Source: Crenothrix polyspora
GTDB lineage: Bacteria > Pseudomonadota > Gammaproteobacteria > Methylococcales > Methylomonadaceae
DNA length: 54,556 nucleotides
Assembly (NCBI RefSeq): GCF_900163755.1
Contig: NZ_FUKI01000090.1
Coordinates: 1 to 54,556, forward strand
Direction of reading: 5' to 3'
The position numbers and the translations under genes were made by a program. The notes beneath the pieces are model-generated. The model saw only the letters and a program-made list of their open reading frames with translations, was not told the DNA's origin and ran no database searches. Below are positions 35,720 through 43,954 of the stretch, one piece after another (position 1 is the stretch's first letter; each line of letters opens with the position of its first letter).

Positions 35720-36031
35720 TTAAACGACAGTGTGTTTTTCAGTATCACTGTTGTCCAGGTTGTCTTTCCAGGTCAGTGTGATGGTATCCCCTTCAGTGCC
35801 GCCATTTAGCATGAAAATAAAGAAAGGATCTTTGGAGATACTTGTTCCCATATAAGACGTGATAATAATCTGGTCATTACGTGTTATTGTCAGTGTATTA
35901 ATGTAGTGTTCAGGAATAAGCTCATTGGTTTTTTTGTCATGATTGAGGCCATTTTCCATAGGGTGAGTGATCAGGGTTCTTAGTTCGGTTTTTCCATTAA
36001 CGCGCTTACTGCGTATCTTAATGCTAGACAT
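35720..36031 (-). CDS. soxZ: Thiosulfate-carrier subunit SoxZ
   Basis: The 103-aa product has the SoxZ immunoglobulin-like fold: IKIRSKRVNGKTELRTLITHPMENG and YINTLTITRNDQIIITSYMG with ISKDPFFIFMLNG. SoxZ pairs with SoxY to carry covalently bound sulfur in the periplasm. It begins one base after soxY. No soxA, soxB, soxX or soxCD is present in the window. Confidence 0.93.
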   Translation of the reverse strand: MSSIKIRSKRVNGKTELRTLITHPMENGLNHDKKTNELIPEHYINTLTITRNDQIIITSYMGTSISKDPFFIFMLNGGTEGDTITLTWKDNLDNSDTEKHTVV

Positions 36032-36032
36032 G

Positions 36033-36500
36033 TTAGGCTCCGCAACCGCTTTCGCTGACGGTTACTTTTTGCTTGGCCGCATAAAATATTTTATTGGACT
36101 CTAACAACACAAAAACAAAAGACGTTCGCATCAGCTTTAGTCGCGTAGACACAAAAGGCTCTAGTGCTGGTGATAATTCGAAAGTTGCAACTAAGGGCAC
36201 AGTATTTTGTTCGACGAGAATTGAAATGCTTTTGATGTCTTTTAAATCAGTTTCTACCGTAATGGGTACGGGAATTTTATTATCGGCTGATGAGGAAATT
36301 TTGATGTGAATTTTGTCGCTATCAAGCACAGGTTTACCCTTGAGTACACCCTGTAAAATTAAATCCATTGGTAGGGCTTCAAAATTAATGGCCTCGGCAA
36401 ATGCCAATCGTAAATTTAGCAAGCCTGCGGCAGATAACATAGAATAACCGCTTAGCGCGGTTGCTTTTTTAATAAACTCTCTACGTGTATTTGTTATCAT
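36033..36500 (-). CDS. soxY: Sulfur carrier protein SoxY
   Basis: The 155-aa product has a twin-arginine signal (TRREFIKKATALSG), the SoxY domain (ESNKIFYAAKQKV) and a C-terminus reading SGCGA. The carrier cysteine is in place, though the usual ending is GGCGG. SoxY carries the thiosulfate-derived sulfur chain on this swinging arm and is exported folded together with SoxZ. The pair is often found without the full Sox set in organisms that use SoxYZ with heterodisulfide-reductase-like or rhodanese enzymes. Confidence 0.92.
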   Translation of the reverse strand: MITNTRREFIKKATALSGYSMLSAAGLLNLRLAFAEAINFEALPMDLILQGVLKGKPVLDSDKIHIKISSSADNKIPVPITVETDLKDIKSISILVEQNTVPLVATFELSPALEPFVSTRLKLMRTSFVFVLLESNKIFYAAKQKVTVSESGCGA

Positions 36501-36605
36501 ATCGACTCAAATTTTTGATGAAATATAGGGTAATTGCTTAAAAAACAACGGGTAACGCTAGGGTTCCAATGAGGGTCAGATTTTACAGGATATTGGCTTC
36601 AAAGG

Positions 36606-37226
36606 TTAAATATCCTTGAATACGGCTTGGTATTGGCGTGCTGCTTGTTCTGGTTGAGCAGAAAATAATCCACCGATAACCGCCAGCAAATCAGCCCCTG
36701 CGTTTATTAATGGCACTGCATTTTCTGGCAAAATACCGCCAATGGCAACGATGGGCACAGTCAGCACAAGCTTGGCTTGTTGCAAGGTTTCAAGCCTTGC
36801 AGGTGCTGCTAATGGTTTGGATGACGAGGGGAAAAACCGCCCAAACGCCACATAGGTCGCGCCTTGCGCCTGCATAGTAAGGGCTCGCTCCACCGAGTTA
36901 TAGCACGATACGCCAATAATCGCATCCGCCCCCAAATGATGTCTGGCCAGTAAAATATCATCATCGTCTTTGCCCAGATGCACGCCATCAGCACCCAAAC
37001 GTGCAGCCAATGCTATATCATCATTAATAATGAAAGGTATGCCGTAGTGGTGGCAGACTTTAAGTAGTTCGCCGCCTAAATAAATTTTGTCTTCTGAGCT
37101 TTTATCACGGTATTGCACAACCACCGCACCGCCTTTTATAGCGGCAGTGACTTCATCTATAACGGTTTCAGGTGATTTATTGTCGGTTTGGGTAATGGCA
37201 TATAGCCCGCGTTCGGGAAACTTCAT
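36606..37226 (-). CDS. thiE: Thiamine-phosphate synthase
   Basis: ThiE joins HMP diphosphate and thiazole phosphate. The 206-aa product shows GGAVVVQYRDKSSE, INDDIALAARLGADGVHLGKDD, IIGVSCYN, VAFGRFFPSSSKP and IVAIGGILPENAVPLINAGAD. The start overlaps thiD by 4 bp. The order is hemJ-thiD-thiE on the minus strand. I saw no TPP riboswitch in the spaces available between these genes. Confidence 0.95.
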   Translation of the reverse strand: MKFPERGLYAITQTDNKSPETVIDEVTAAIKGGAVVVQYRDKSSEDKIYLGGELLKVCHHYGIPFIINDDIALAARLGADGVHLGKDDDDILLARHHLGADAIIGVSCYNSVERALTMQAQGATYVAFGRFFPSSSKPLAAPARLETLQQAKLVLTVPIVAIGGILPENAVPLINAGADLLAVIGGLFSAQPEQAARQYQAVFKDI

Positions 37227-38020
37227 GTGGTTTCTTCCAGCCAGAAAAACCGGTTAGGGATGTGTTGGCCGTTGCCTGGCTGAAAGCCGTCACTTAAAGA
37301 ATTCCAGGTATATTCCTGCGCCTCTTCAATAGCAGGCAGCGGCGCTAAGCCTTGCGCGATAAGCGAGGCAATGCTGGAAGCCAACGTACAGCCGGAGCCG
37401 TGATAACTATCCGGCAATCTATCCCAATGGTAGGTTTCCCATAAGCGGTTGTCATGGAACAGCAGATTGCTGACCACGGCGGTGTCTTCGTGGGTGCCGG
37501 TAATGAGTACGAATTTGCAGCCGAGTTCCAATAATTTCAGGCCGCATTCGGTTAAATCCGTTAAGCCGGTTAATTGTCGGGCTTCTTTGCTGTTAGGGGT
37601 TAATACGGTGGTGTGTGGTAACAATAAATCTATTATTGCTTTGATAAGTTCATCGTTGGATAAACGAGTGCCGCCACCCGCTGCGAGTATGGGATCTAAA
37701 ACCACCGGAATAGCTGGATGTTGTTGCAAAATCGTGGCAATGGCGGTTGTGGTGTCGTGATGGCCTATTAAACCAATTTTAAACACATCGACGGACAAAT
37801 CATCCAACAAAGTTTTTGATTGGCTAATAATGTTTTCCGGTTGTTGCGGCAGCAGTTTTTTGACGTTGTGGGTGTCTTGTTCGGTTAATGAGGTAATCAC
37901 GCCGACCGAATGGCAATGGTGGCTGACCACGGTTTCAATATCTGCCTGAATACCTGCGCCACCACTGGGATCGTGGCCAGAAAAAGAAAAAACAACAGGA
38001 CGAGCGCGATGTTGGGACAT
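37223..38020 (-). CDS. thiD: Hydroxymethylpyrimidine/phosphomethylpyrimidine kinase
   Basis: ThiD phosphorylates HMP twice. The 265-aa ribokinase-fold protein has FSGHDPSGGAGIQADIETV, VLDPILAAGGG, LTPNSKEARQLTG and the anion hole SYHGSGCTLASSIASLIAQG. It is overlapped by thiE and preceded by hemJ with a 30-bp gap. Confidence 0.95.
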   Translation of the reverse strand: MSQHRARPVVFSFSGHDPSGGAGIQADIETVVSHHCHSVGVITSLTEQDTHNVKKLLPQQPENIISQSKTLLDDLSVDVFKIGLIGHHDTTTAIATILQQHPAIPVVLDPILAAGGGTRLSNDELIKAIIDLLLPHTTVLTPNSKEARQLTGLTDLTECGLKLLELGCKFVLITGTHEDTAVVSNLLFHDNRLWETYHWDRLPDSYHGSGCTLASSIASLIAQGLAPLPAIEEAQEYTWNSLSDGFQPGNGQHIPNRFFWLEETT

Positions 38021-38050
38021 GAGGAATCCGTGTTAAAAATAGGGCGGTTT

Positions 38051-38476
38051 TTAGAAAGGCTTAACCACAGCCAGAATGATGATCGCCACCAGAAACAATA
38101 CCGGCACTTCGTTCATCCACCGAAAGTAAACATGGCTGTGCGCGTTGCGGTTGTGTTTGAAAGCAACCAGCCACACGCCGCACATACTATGGTAAATCAC
38201 CAGCAAACCCAGTAAAGCCAGTTTGGCATGTAACCAACCGCTGTGGCCATAAATCGTCCAGGCATAATCACTTAACATCCAGATACCAAACACAAAAGTC
38301 AGGATCATGCCCGGTGTCATAATACCGAAAAACAGTTTGCGTTCCATCACCTTAAAACGCTCATGGCTGATACTGTCATCACTCATGGCATGGTATACAA
38401 ATAGGCGTGGCAGGTAAAACAGCCCTGCAAACCAGGTGACCATAAAGATTAAATGCAGGGCTTTGAGCCAAAGCAT
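38051..38476 (-). CDS. hemJ: Protoporphyrinogen oxidase HemJ
   Basis: The 141-aa integral membrane protein fits the HemJ (UPF0093) family: four helices, LKALHLIFMVTWFAGLFYLPRLFVYH with the conserved His, ERKLFFGIMTPGM, GWLHAKLALLGLLVIYHSMCG and the end helix. HemJ oxidises protoporphyrinogen IX in heme synthesis. It is divergent from serA. Confidence 0.92.
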   Translation of the reverse strand: MLWLKALHLIFMVTWFAGLFYLPRLFVYHAMSDDSISHERFKVMERKLFFGIMTPGMILTFVFGIWMLSDYAWTIYGHSGWLHAKLALLGLLVIYHSMCGVWLVAFKHNRNAHSHVYFRWMNEVPVLFLVAIIILAVVKPF

Positions 38477-38620
38477 AGTTAACTCCTCTGTGGGTTTTTT
38501 CTAACGTTGTCAATACGAGCCGCTGTCATTGCCTTAAGATAGCCATATTGTTAATGTTGCGATTATAGCAAAGCTGGTAAACTATGGGTTTTTTAGCATA
38601 CAGTCTCGGTAAACATTCCT

Positions 38621-40204
38621 GTGAAAAAGATCCTTATTTCCGACAAGCTGGCAGAAGCCGGTATCAATTATTTAAACGAACAAACGGGTATTCAAATCCA
38701 TATCGAAACCGGTCTGGATGAAGACGGCCTGTGTGCCATTATTGGTGATTACGATGGCTTGTTAATCCGCAGCGATACCCAAGTAACCCCTAAGGTATTG
38801 CACGCTGCCACACGCCTGAAGCTGATTGGCCGTGCCGGTATTGGTGTGGATAACGTTGATATTCCATTGGCCACAGAGCTGGGTATTATCATTATGAATA
38901 CCCCTGATGCCAATGCTACCACGACTGCCGAATTGGCGATTGCGCATTTGATGTCCTTAAGCCGTCATTTGCCCAAAGCCGACCGTTCGGTACGCGCCGG
39001 TAAATGGGAGCGCTCTAAATTAATGGGATCAGAAGTATCGCACAAAACCCTGGCTATCTTGGGTTTTGGCACGATTGGTCGTATTGCTTCACAACGCGGC
39101 TTGGGTTTACGCATGAACGTGATCGCTTATGACCCGTTTGTCGCACCGGAAATTTTTGCCGATTACGGCGTGGAATCGGTGAGTTTGGATGAATTGGTCA
39201 GCCGTGCCGATTATTTAACCTTACATTGCCCGTTGATCGAAAAAACCCGTAATGTCATCGGCGCACCGCAATTGGCGATGATGAAAAAAACCGCCATGAT
39301 TATCAACTGCGCCAGAGGCGGCTTGATTGATGAAACTGCGCTGCATGATGCCTTAAAAGAAGGTCGTCTTGCCGGTGCAGCGTTAGACGTATATGAAAAT
39401 GAACCGCCTGCCGGATCGCCATTGCTGGAGCTGGATAATATCGTATTCACACCACATTTGGGTGCATCTACGGCTGAAGCGCAAGTGGCGGTGAGTGTGG
39501 AAATTGCCCGTCAAGCCGTCACGTTCTTTAAGACTGGCGAAGCGGTCAATGCCTTGAATTTACCGCGTGTGTCTGCCGAAGAGCTGAAAAAATCCTACGA
39601 ATTTATGAACCTGGCCACTATGCTGGGTAAAATTTTGGCCGGATTGGCAACACAACCGATCACTAAAATGGAAATGGCCACCTTTGGCAAAGCCGCAGAG
39701 GTAGCGGTCAGGCCGATTTCAGTGTCTGCGTTGGTGGGTGTGTTAAGCGGCCAGGTGGCAACGCCGGTTAACCGTGTGAATGCCGAAAACTTCGCCAAGC
39801 GCCAAGGTATTGCCCTGGTCGAATCGGTTTCTGAAAAGTCCGAAGATTACGTGTCGTTGATTAAGGTGACTGGCCATTGTGCGGATCAAAGTATTACGTT
39901 GTCCGGCGCTTTATTGGGTGGCCGCCAGCCGCGTCTGGTGTGCATTAATCATTTTGATATTGAAGTGGTGCCTGAAGGTACGTTGATCGTAACCCGTCAT
40001 GATGACAAACCGGGCGTTATTTCTGCGATTAGTTCGGTGCTGGGCAATGCCGGTATCAATATTACCCGTATGCAGGTTAGTACGGTGGATGACAAGATTC
40101 AGGCGATGGCGGTTATCAGCGTGTCAGCACCGATTACTGAAGCGTTGCTGGAGCAAATCCGCCAAGTGCCTGTCGTTAAACACGTCACTCAAATCACTTT
40201 ATGA
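38621..40204 (+). CDS. serA: D-3-phosphoglycerate dehydrogenase
   Basis: SerA performs the first step of serine synthesis. The 527-aa product, starting with GTG, is the long form: catalytic and NAD domain (ILGFGTIGRIASQRG, CARGGLIDETALHDAL, DVYENEPPAGSPL, FTPHLGASTAEAQVAVS), an intervening domain at about 320-450, and a C-terminal ACT domain (NAGINITRMQVSTVDDKIQAMAV) for serine feedback. The stop overlaps serB by 4 bp (ATGA). Confidence 0.96.
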   Translation: MKKILISDKLAEAGINYLNEQTGIQIHIETGLDEDGLCAIIGDYDGLLIRSDTQVTPKVLHAATRLKLIGRAGIGVDNVDIPLATELGIIIMNTPDANATTTAELAIAHLMSLSRHLPKADRSVRAGKWERSKLMGSEVSHKTLAILGFGTIGRIASQRGLGLRMNVIAYDPFVAPEIFADYGVESVSLDELVSRADYLTLHCPLIEKTRNVIGAPQLAMMKKTAMIINCARGGLIDETALHDALKEGRLAGAALDVYENEPPAGSPLLELDNIVFTPHLGASTAEAQVAVSVEIARQAVTFFKTGEAVNALNLPRVSAEELKKSYEFMNLATMLGKILAGLATQPITKMEMATFGKAAEVAVRPISVSALVGVLSGQVATPVNRVNAENFAKRQGIALVESVSEKSEDYVSLIKVTGHCADQSITLSGALLGGRQPRLVCINHFDIEVVPEGTLIVTRHDDKPGVISAISSVLGNAGINITRMQVSTVDDKIQAMAVISVSAPITEALLEQIRQVPVVKHVTQITL

Positions 40205-40839
40205 GCTTTGATGTCATCTGCTTTGACTGCGACAGTACGCTCAGCAAAATAGAAGGCATTGATGAACTGGCGCGGCGCGTCGGCATGGCAGAAGCAATGT
40301 CCAAGCTGACCGATTTGGCGATGAACGGCACAGTGCCGTTGCAGGATGTGTATGGTCGGCGTTTGTCGGCCATACAGCCGGATAGCGCCAGTATTGACTG
40401 GGTGGCGCAGCTGTATATCAGCGAGATTGTTGACGGCGTTAAAGAGCTGTTCAACATTTTGTTGGCGCAAGGCAAAACCGTACATATCATTAGCGGCGGC
40501 TTGCGGCAAGCGATACTGCCGTTGGCGGTTTTTTTAGGCTTGCAGGAAGGCCATGTTCATGCCGTTGATGTGTATTTTAATGACGATGGCAGTTATCGTG
40601 GCTTTGATGAGGCTTCACCGTTGGCGCGTGCCGGCGGTAAGGCGGAAGTGGTCGGTGGCCTGAAAGGTAATGGCTCTATCGTGATGGTTGGCGATGGCAA
40701 GACCGATATGGAAGCTAAGTTAGCTGGGGCTTATGTGGTGGGTTTTGGTGGCGTGGCGGATCGGGCGATTGTGCGTGAACAGGCGGATGTTTATACGGTG
40801 GAGTCCAGTTTGATGGCGGTTTTGCCGTATATTTCATGA
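40201..40839 (+). CDS. serB: HAD-family phosphatase, probable phosphoserine phosphatase
   Basis: The 212-aa HAD-IB protein has CFDCDSTLSKIEGIDELA (catalytic DxDST), VHIISGGLRQAILPLA, and GDGKTDMEAKLAGAYVVGFGG. It is shorter than E. coli SerB, with no N-terminal extension, and resembles the plant-like SerB group. Translational coupling with serA supports phosphoserine as substrate. Confidence 0.87.
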   Translation: MSFDVICFDCDSTLSKIEGIDELARRVGMAEAMSKLTDLAMNGTVPLQDVYGRRLSAIQPDSASIDWVAQLYISEIVDGVKELFNILLAQGKTVHIISGGLRQAILPLAVFLGLQEGHVHAVDVYFNDDGSYRGFDEASPLARAGGKAEVVGGLKGNGSIVMVGDGKTDMEAKLAGAYVVGFGGVADRAIVREQADVYTVESSLMAVLPYIS

Positions 40840-40845
40840 TTAACG

Positions 40846-40925
40846 GTAGGGTGGGTACAGGCTTTTTGTGCCCACGCGGAATCATACGGTAACAAAAGGT
40901 GGGCAAAAAAACTTGCCCACCCTAC
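40846..40925. repeat. 80-bp GTAGGGTGGG palindrome
   Basis: GTAGGGTGGGTA at the left and GCCCACCCTAC at the right enclose TGTGCCCACGCGG and AAAAGGTGGGC, which form inner stems. It is related to 2976-3150. A smaller relative (TTGGGCA ... TGCCCAG) lies at 41231-41251. It is placed after serB and may terminate its transcription. Confidence 0.7.
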
Positions 40926-40967
40926 AATTCTGCCCGCTATCGAAGTAGCCATTGAGGAGTCGCAGCA

Positions 40968-41207
40968 ATGAACGAAAAAAACCGTTATGTGAAAATTGTG
41001 GAATGGTCAGATGAGGACCAATGTTTTGTTGGTAGTTGTCCCGGGCTATTTTATGGGGGTTGTCATGGCGATGATGAAAAGCAGGTTTTTGTTGCGCTGT
41101 GTGAGCTGGTTGATGAAACTATTTCGCTCTTTCTACAAAACAGCAAGCCGTTGCCGCCAACAATTTCAGGCAAAGATTACGCCAACAAAATGCTGAATGT
41201 TGCTTAA
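40968..41207 (+). CDS. HicB-like antitoxin domain protein, orphan
   Basis: The 79-aa protein has the HicB-like opening YVKIVEWSDEDQCFVGSCPGL and a helix that would follow (ALCELVDETISLFL). Such proteins normally neutralise HicA. No HicA gene lies beside it. It has a strong GAGGAG ribosome binding site. The next gene is yebC, so it occupies the start of the accessory tract around the ruvC backbone. Confidence 0.65.
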   Translation: MNEKNRYVKIVEWSDEDQCFVGSCPGLFYGGCHGDDEKQVFVALCELVDETISLFLQNSKPLPPTISGKDYANKMLNVA

Positions 41208-41300
41208 AGGGCAATGTGGTGATAAATAAGTTGGGCATTGAACCTGCCCAGCCTACACGTCTAACCTTTAGATTGAATTTGTATTTTGTAGAGAAGAAAC

Positions 41301-42050
41301 ATGGCAGGACACAGTAAATGGGCTAATATCAAGCACCGCAAAGCGGGGCAAGATGCCAAACGCGGCAAGGTTTTTACTAAAATATTACGGGAAATCACCG
41401 TAGCGGTAAAAACCAGTGGGCCGGAGGCTGTAAGTAACCCCACATTACGCACGGCGATTGATAAGGCCTTGGGTGCAAACATGCGCCGCGATACGATTGA
41501 TACGGCGATTAAGAAAGCATCGGGCGCATTGGAAGGTGTCAATTATGAGACCATTCGTTATGAAGGTTATGGCCCTGGTGGCGTGGCGGTGATAGTCGAT
41601 TGTTTGACCGACAACCGTAACCGCACGGTGGCCGAGGTGCGCCATGCGTTTACCAAGGCGGGCGGCAATTTGGGCACGGATGGCTCGGTGGCGTATCTGT
41701 TTACCAAGATTGGCGTACTGAGTTACGCGCCCGGTGTGAATGAAGATGCGCTGATGGAAGCGGCTTTGGAATGTGGTGCGGAAGACGTTACCACGCATGA
41801 TGACAGCTCTATTGATGTAATGACGACACCGGAAAGTTATCTGGTTGTTAAAGAGGCATTGGTAGCGGCGGGTTTTGCGCCGGATAATGCTGAAGTCACC
41901 ATGCAAGCGGCGACGATGGCAGCGCTTGAAGCCGAAGATGCAGAGAAAATGATGAAATTGATTGACCGCCTGGAAGATTTGGATGACGTGCAGAATGTGT
42001 ATTCCAATGCGGATATCAGTGATGAGATTATGGAAAGGTTGGATTCGTAG
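41301..42050 (+). CDS. yebC: YebC/PmpR family transcriptional regulator
   Basis: The 249-aa product is a complete Yeb[78 protein letters not shown] and [17 protein letters not shown]. YebC proteins act in transcription control and, as shown more recently, in translation of difficult sequences. In gammaproteobacteria yebC precedes ruvC, and here nine accessory loci separate them. Confidence 0.97.
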   Translation: MAGHSKWANIKHRKAGQDAKRGKVFTKILREITVAVKTSGPEAVSNPTLRTAIDKALGANMRRDTIDTAIKKASGALEGVNYETIRYEGYGPGGVAVIVDCLTDNRNRTVAEVRHAFTKAGGNLGTDGSVAYLFTKIGVLSYAPGVNEDALMEAALECGAEDVTTHDDSSIDVMTTPESYLVVKEALVAAGFAPDNAEVTMQAATMAALEAEDAEKMMKLIDRLEDLDDVQNVYSNADISDEIMERLDS

Positions 42051-42079
42051 TTTATCTGAATGTTATGTAGGTGAGTTAT

Positions 42080-42289
42080 ATGAGAAGTTACACAGCAATT
42101 GTTGAAAAATGTTATGACACGGGGCTTTATGTGGGTTTTATCCCTGGATTTCCAGGGGCGCATACGCAAGCGAAAACGTTGGACGAATTGAATAACAATC
42201 TTCGTGAAGTCGTGGAAATGTTGCTTGAGGATGGCGAACCAGTGCTTGAAGCCGAATTTGTGGGTACACAGAATGTACTTGTGGCTTAG
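42080..42289 (+). CDS. hicB: HicB-family antitoxin
   Basis: The 69-aa protein (RSYTAIVEKCYDTGLYVGFI, PGFPGAHTQAKTLDELNNNL) is a HicB antitoxin. An AGGTGAG site precedes the ATG at 42080; a GTG nine bases upstream is less likely. The cognate HicA gene, two bases downstream, is frameshifted, so the antitoxin has no functional partner in this sequence. Confidence 0.8.
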   Translation: MRSYTAIVEKCYDTGLYVGFIPGFPGAHTQAKTLDELNNNLREVVEMLLEDGEPVLEAEFVGTQNVLVA

Positions 42290-42291
42290 AC

Positions 42292-42518
42292 ATGGGAAGT
42301 TTGCCCGTTCTTAAGCCTCGTGAAGTTGTTGCATTACTTATGGTATTAGGGTTTAGTAAAGTACGACAAAGAGGTCGCATAAACAGTTTCGTCACCTTGA
42401 TGGTAGGTTTACAACAGTGGCATTTCATGCTGGATGTGATGTGTCACCGGTTATGCTTCGACAAATTGCAAAAGATATTGGGTTGACTGTTGAAGAACTT
42501 CTTAATATGCGAACCTAG
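42292..42518 (+). pseudogene. hicA: HicA toxin gene with one-base frameshift
   Basis: The frame opens LPVLKPREVVALLMVLGFSKV and loses HicA similarity after RQRG. If one T is restored between GGT and CGC near 42377, the frame continues SHKQFRHLDGRF, TTVAFHAG and IAKDIGLTVEELL, the rest of a HicA, to a stop at 42516-42518. The catalytic His region (SHKQF) is exactly where the frame breaks, so no active toxin can be made. A sequencing error cannot be excluded from a single base. Confidence 0.85.
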
Positions 42519-42554
42519 CAGCAATTAGCGTGTACTATTTTGGCGTTTATAGTG

Positions 42555-42845
42555 ATGTCATTTCTGCATGTAACTAAAGCCCAATATTTAGAAGATTATA
42601 AAGTAGCTGTATCGTTTAACGATGGCCGAACAGGTGTTGCAGATTTGTCTGCTGCCTTAAAGGGTGATGTTTTCGAGCCATTAAAAGAGATTTCGGTGTT
42701 TTCTCAGTTACGTGTAGATGGCGAATTAGAAACCATCGTTTGGCCAAACGGGGTTGATCTTGCGCCGGAATATATTTATTTCCAGGCTTTCAGGGATAAT
42801 TCTGATTTGCAGGGGCTGTTTAGGCAATGGAGTTATATTGTTTAA
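42555..42845 (+). CDS. DUF2442 domain protein
   Basis: The 96-aa product has a DUF2442 pattern: DYKVAVSFNDGRTGVADLSA, FEPLKEISVFSQL and ETIVWPNGVDLAPEYIY. No DUF4160 partner precedes it. The ATG at 42555 is chosen over a TTG at 42540. Function unproven; the family is usually part of a two-gene unit. Confidence 0.75.
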   Translation: MSFLHVTKAQYLEDYKVAVSFNDGRTGVADLSAALKGDVFEPLKEISVFSQLRVDGELETIVWPNGVDLAPEYIYFQAFRDNSDLQGLFRQWSYIV

Positions 42846-42949
42846 CACGGATATGATTGATGAGATTATGGGAAGTGTGGGGTAGTCTACACTTGGAATA
42901 AGGTGTTCGATGCCTAAATACTTTTTAACCCTTAATTTGACACAGCAAT

Positions 42950-43639
42950 ATGGCAAAATTTCTAAATACCAGCGCAACTAATTATTTTCTTGAAGAATTA
43001 ATTAAAGATGCTAAAGATAGGTTGATTCTAATCAGTCCATTTTTAAAGCTAAATGACCGAATGAAGGAGCTTTTAGCGGATAAAAATCGGTTGAAGATTG
43101 ATGTACGCATTGTTTACGGTAAAAGCGAGCTTCAACCTGAAGAAATCAACTGGTTGAAAGAACTGACCTATATTCGCACCAGCTTCTGCAAAAATTTGCA
43201 CGCAAAATGCTATTTGAATGAAGACCTGTGCATTATTACAAGCCTTAATTTGTATGAATTTAGCCAAGTTAACAATAACGAAATGGGGGTTCTCATTCGT
43301 CGTGCAGACGATACAGAACTTTACAAAGATGGCTACGAAGAAGCGCAACGCATTATTCGTATAAGTGATGAAGTCCGTATTTCTTTGGAGCGTGTCGTAA
43401 TCGAACCTTCCAATGACCACAAATTAGAACCTGATGAAAGATTGGGTAAACTTACAACGTCTAAACTCGCTATTAAACTTGGGGTTAATACTACTCAATT
43501 GATGAAAAACTTTGTTGCTTCTGGTGTGCTCGAAATCAAGGAGGACAAGCATTATTTATCAACCAAAGGCAAAGAGATTGGTGGCGAATTTCGTATGGGC
43601 TCATATGGAACATATTTTCTATGGCCCGAAAATTTTTGA
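42950..43639 (+). CDS. Phospholipase D-like nuclease domain protein
   Basis: The 229-aa product has one PLD-type HKD motif: LHAKCYLNEDLCIITSLNLYEF, with His, Lys and the Ser-x-Asn that follow. One motif per chain suggests a dimeric active site, as in Nuc and BfiI. The N-terminal segment DAKDRLILISPFLKLN also fits this family. The C-terminal 70 residues (KLTTSKLAIKLGVNTTQLMK) look like a winged-helix or HTH DNA-binding module. Possible nuclease in defence or repair; the target is unknown. It stands in the accessory tract with toxin-antitoxin remnants. Confidence 0.75.
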   Translation: MAKFLNTSATNYFLEELIKDAKDRLILISPFLKLNDRMKELLADKNRLKIDVRIVYGKSELQPEEINWLKELTYIRTSFCKNLHAKCYLNEDLCIITSLNLYEFSQVNNNEMGVLIRRADDTELYKDGYEEAQRIIRISDEVRISLERVVIEPSNDHKLEPDERLGKLTTSKLAIKLGVNTTQLMKNFVASGVLEIKEDKHYLSTKGKEIGGEFRMGSYGTYFLWPENF

Positions 43640-43656
43640 CTCTGAGTTTTGGTTAA

Positions 43657-43902
43657 TTGGGTAAGACTACTATAAACACTAATTATCACTCCATTATTAT
43701 TATTGAACCCGATAAACGCAGCGGTAAGGCGTGTATTAGGGGGTTACGAATTACCGTTGATGATATTCTTGACTGTTTTGCGGCCGGTATGACGGAGCAA
43801 GACGTTTTGAATGATTATGATTATTTAACCCAAGATGATATACGGGCGTGTTTTGCCCATGCCGCGGACAGGGAGCGGCATACCAGGGTTATTAGTGGAT
43901 GA
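43657..43902 (+). CDS. DUF433 antitoxin-like protein
   Basis: The 81-aa reading has the DUF433 core: SIIIIEPDKRSGKACIRGLRITVDDIL and AAGMTEQDVLNDYDYLTQDDI, with an HTH-like fold. DUF433 genes are usually paired with a DUF5615 PIN-like toxin. The only available start is TTG and no good ribosome binding site is seen, so the true start is uncertain. Its stop overlaps the ATG of the toxin stub by 4 bp. Confidence 0.75.
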   Translation: MGKTTINTNYHSIIIIEPDKRSGKACIRGLRITVDDILDCFAAGMTEQDVLNDYDYLTQDDIRACFAHAADRERHTRVISG

Positions 43903-43940
43903 AGTTATTGTTTGATGAAAACCTGTCAGCTAATTGTTAA
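43899..43940 (+). pseudogene. 13-residue stub of a DUF5615 PIN-like toxin
   Basis: The frame MKLLFDENLSANC then stops. The opening MKLLFDENLS is the conserved start of the DUF5615 (PIN-like) toxin family with its first catalytic aspartate. Nothing of the remaining domain follows. The rest was lost before the next gene at 43955. Confidence 0.8.
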
Positions 43941-43954
43941 AAAATGGAGAAGCC

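Noticed and set aside
36501-38050. TPP riboswitch for the thiamine genes
   Set aside because: thiD and thiE overlap and hemJ ends 30 bp upstream of thiD; no room and no conserved core seen.
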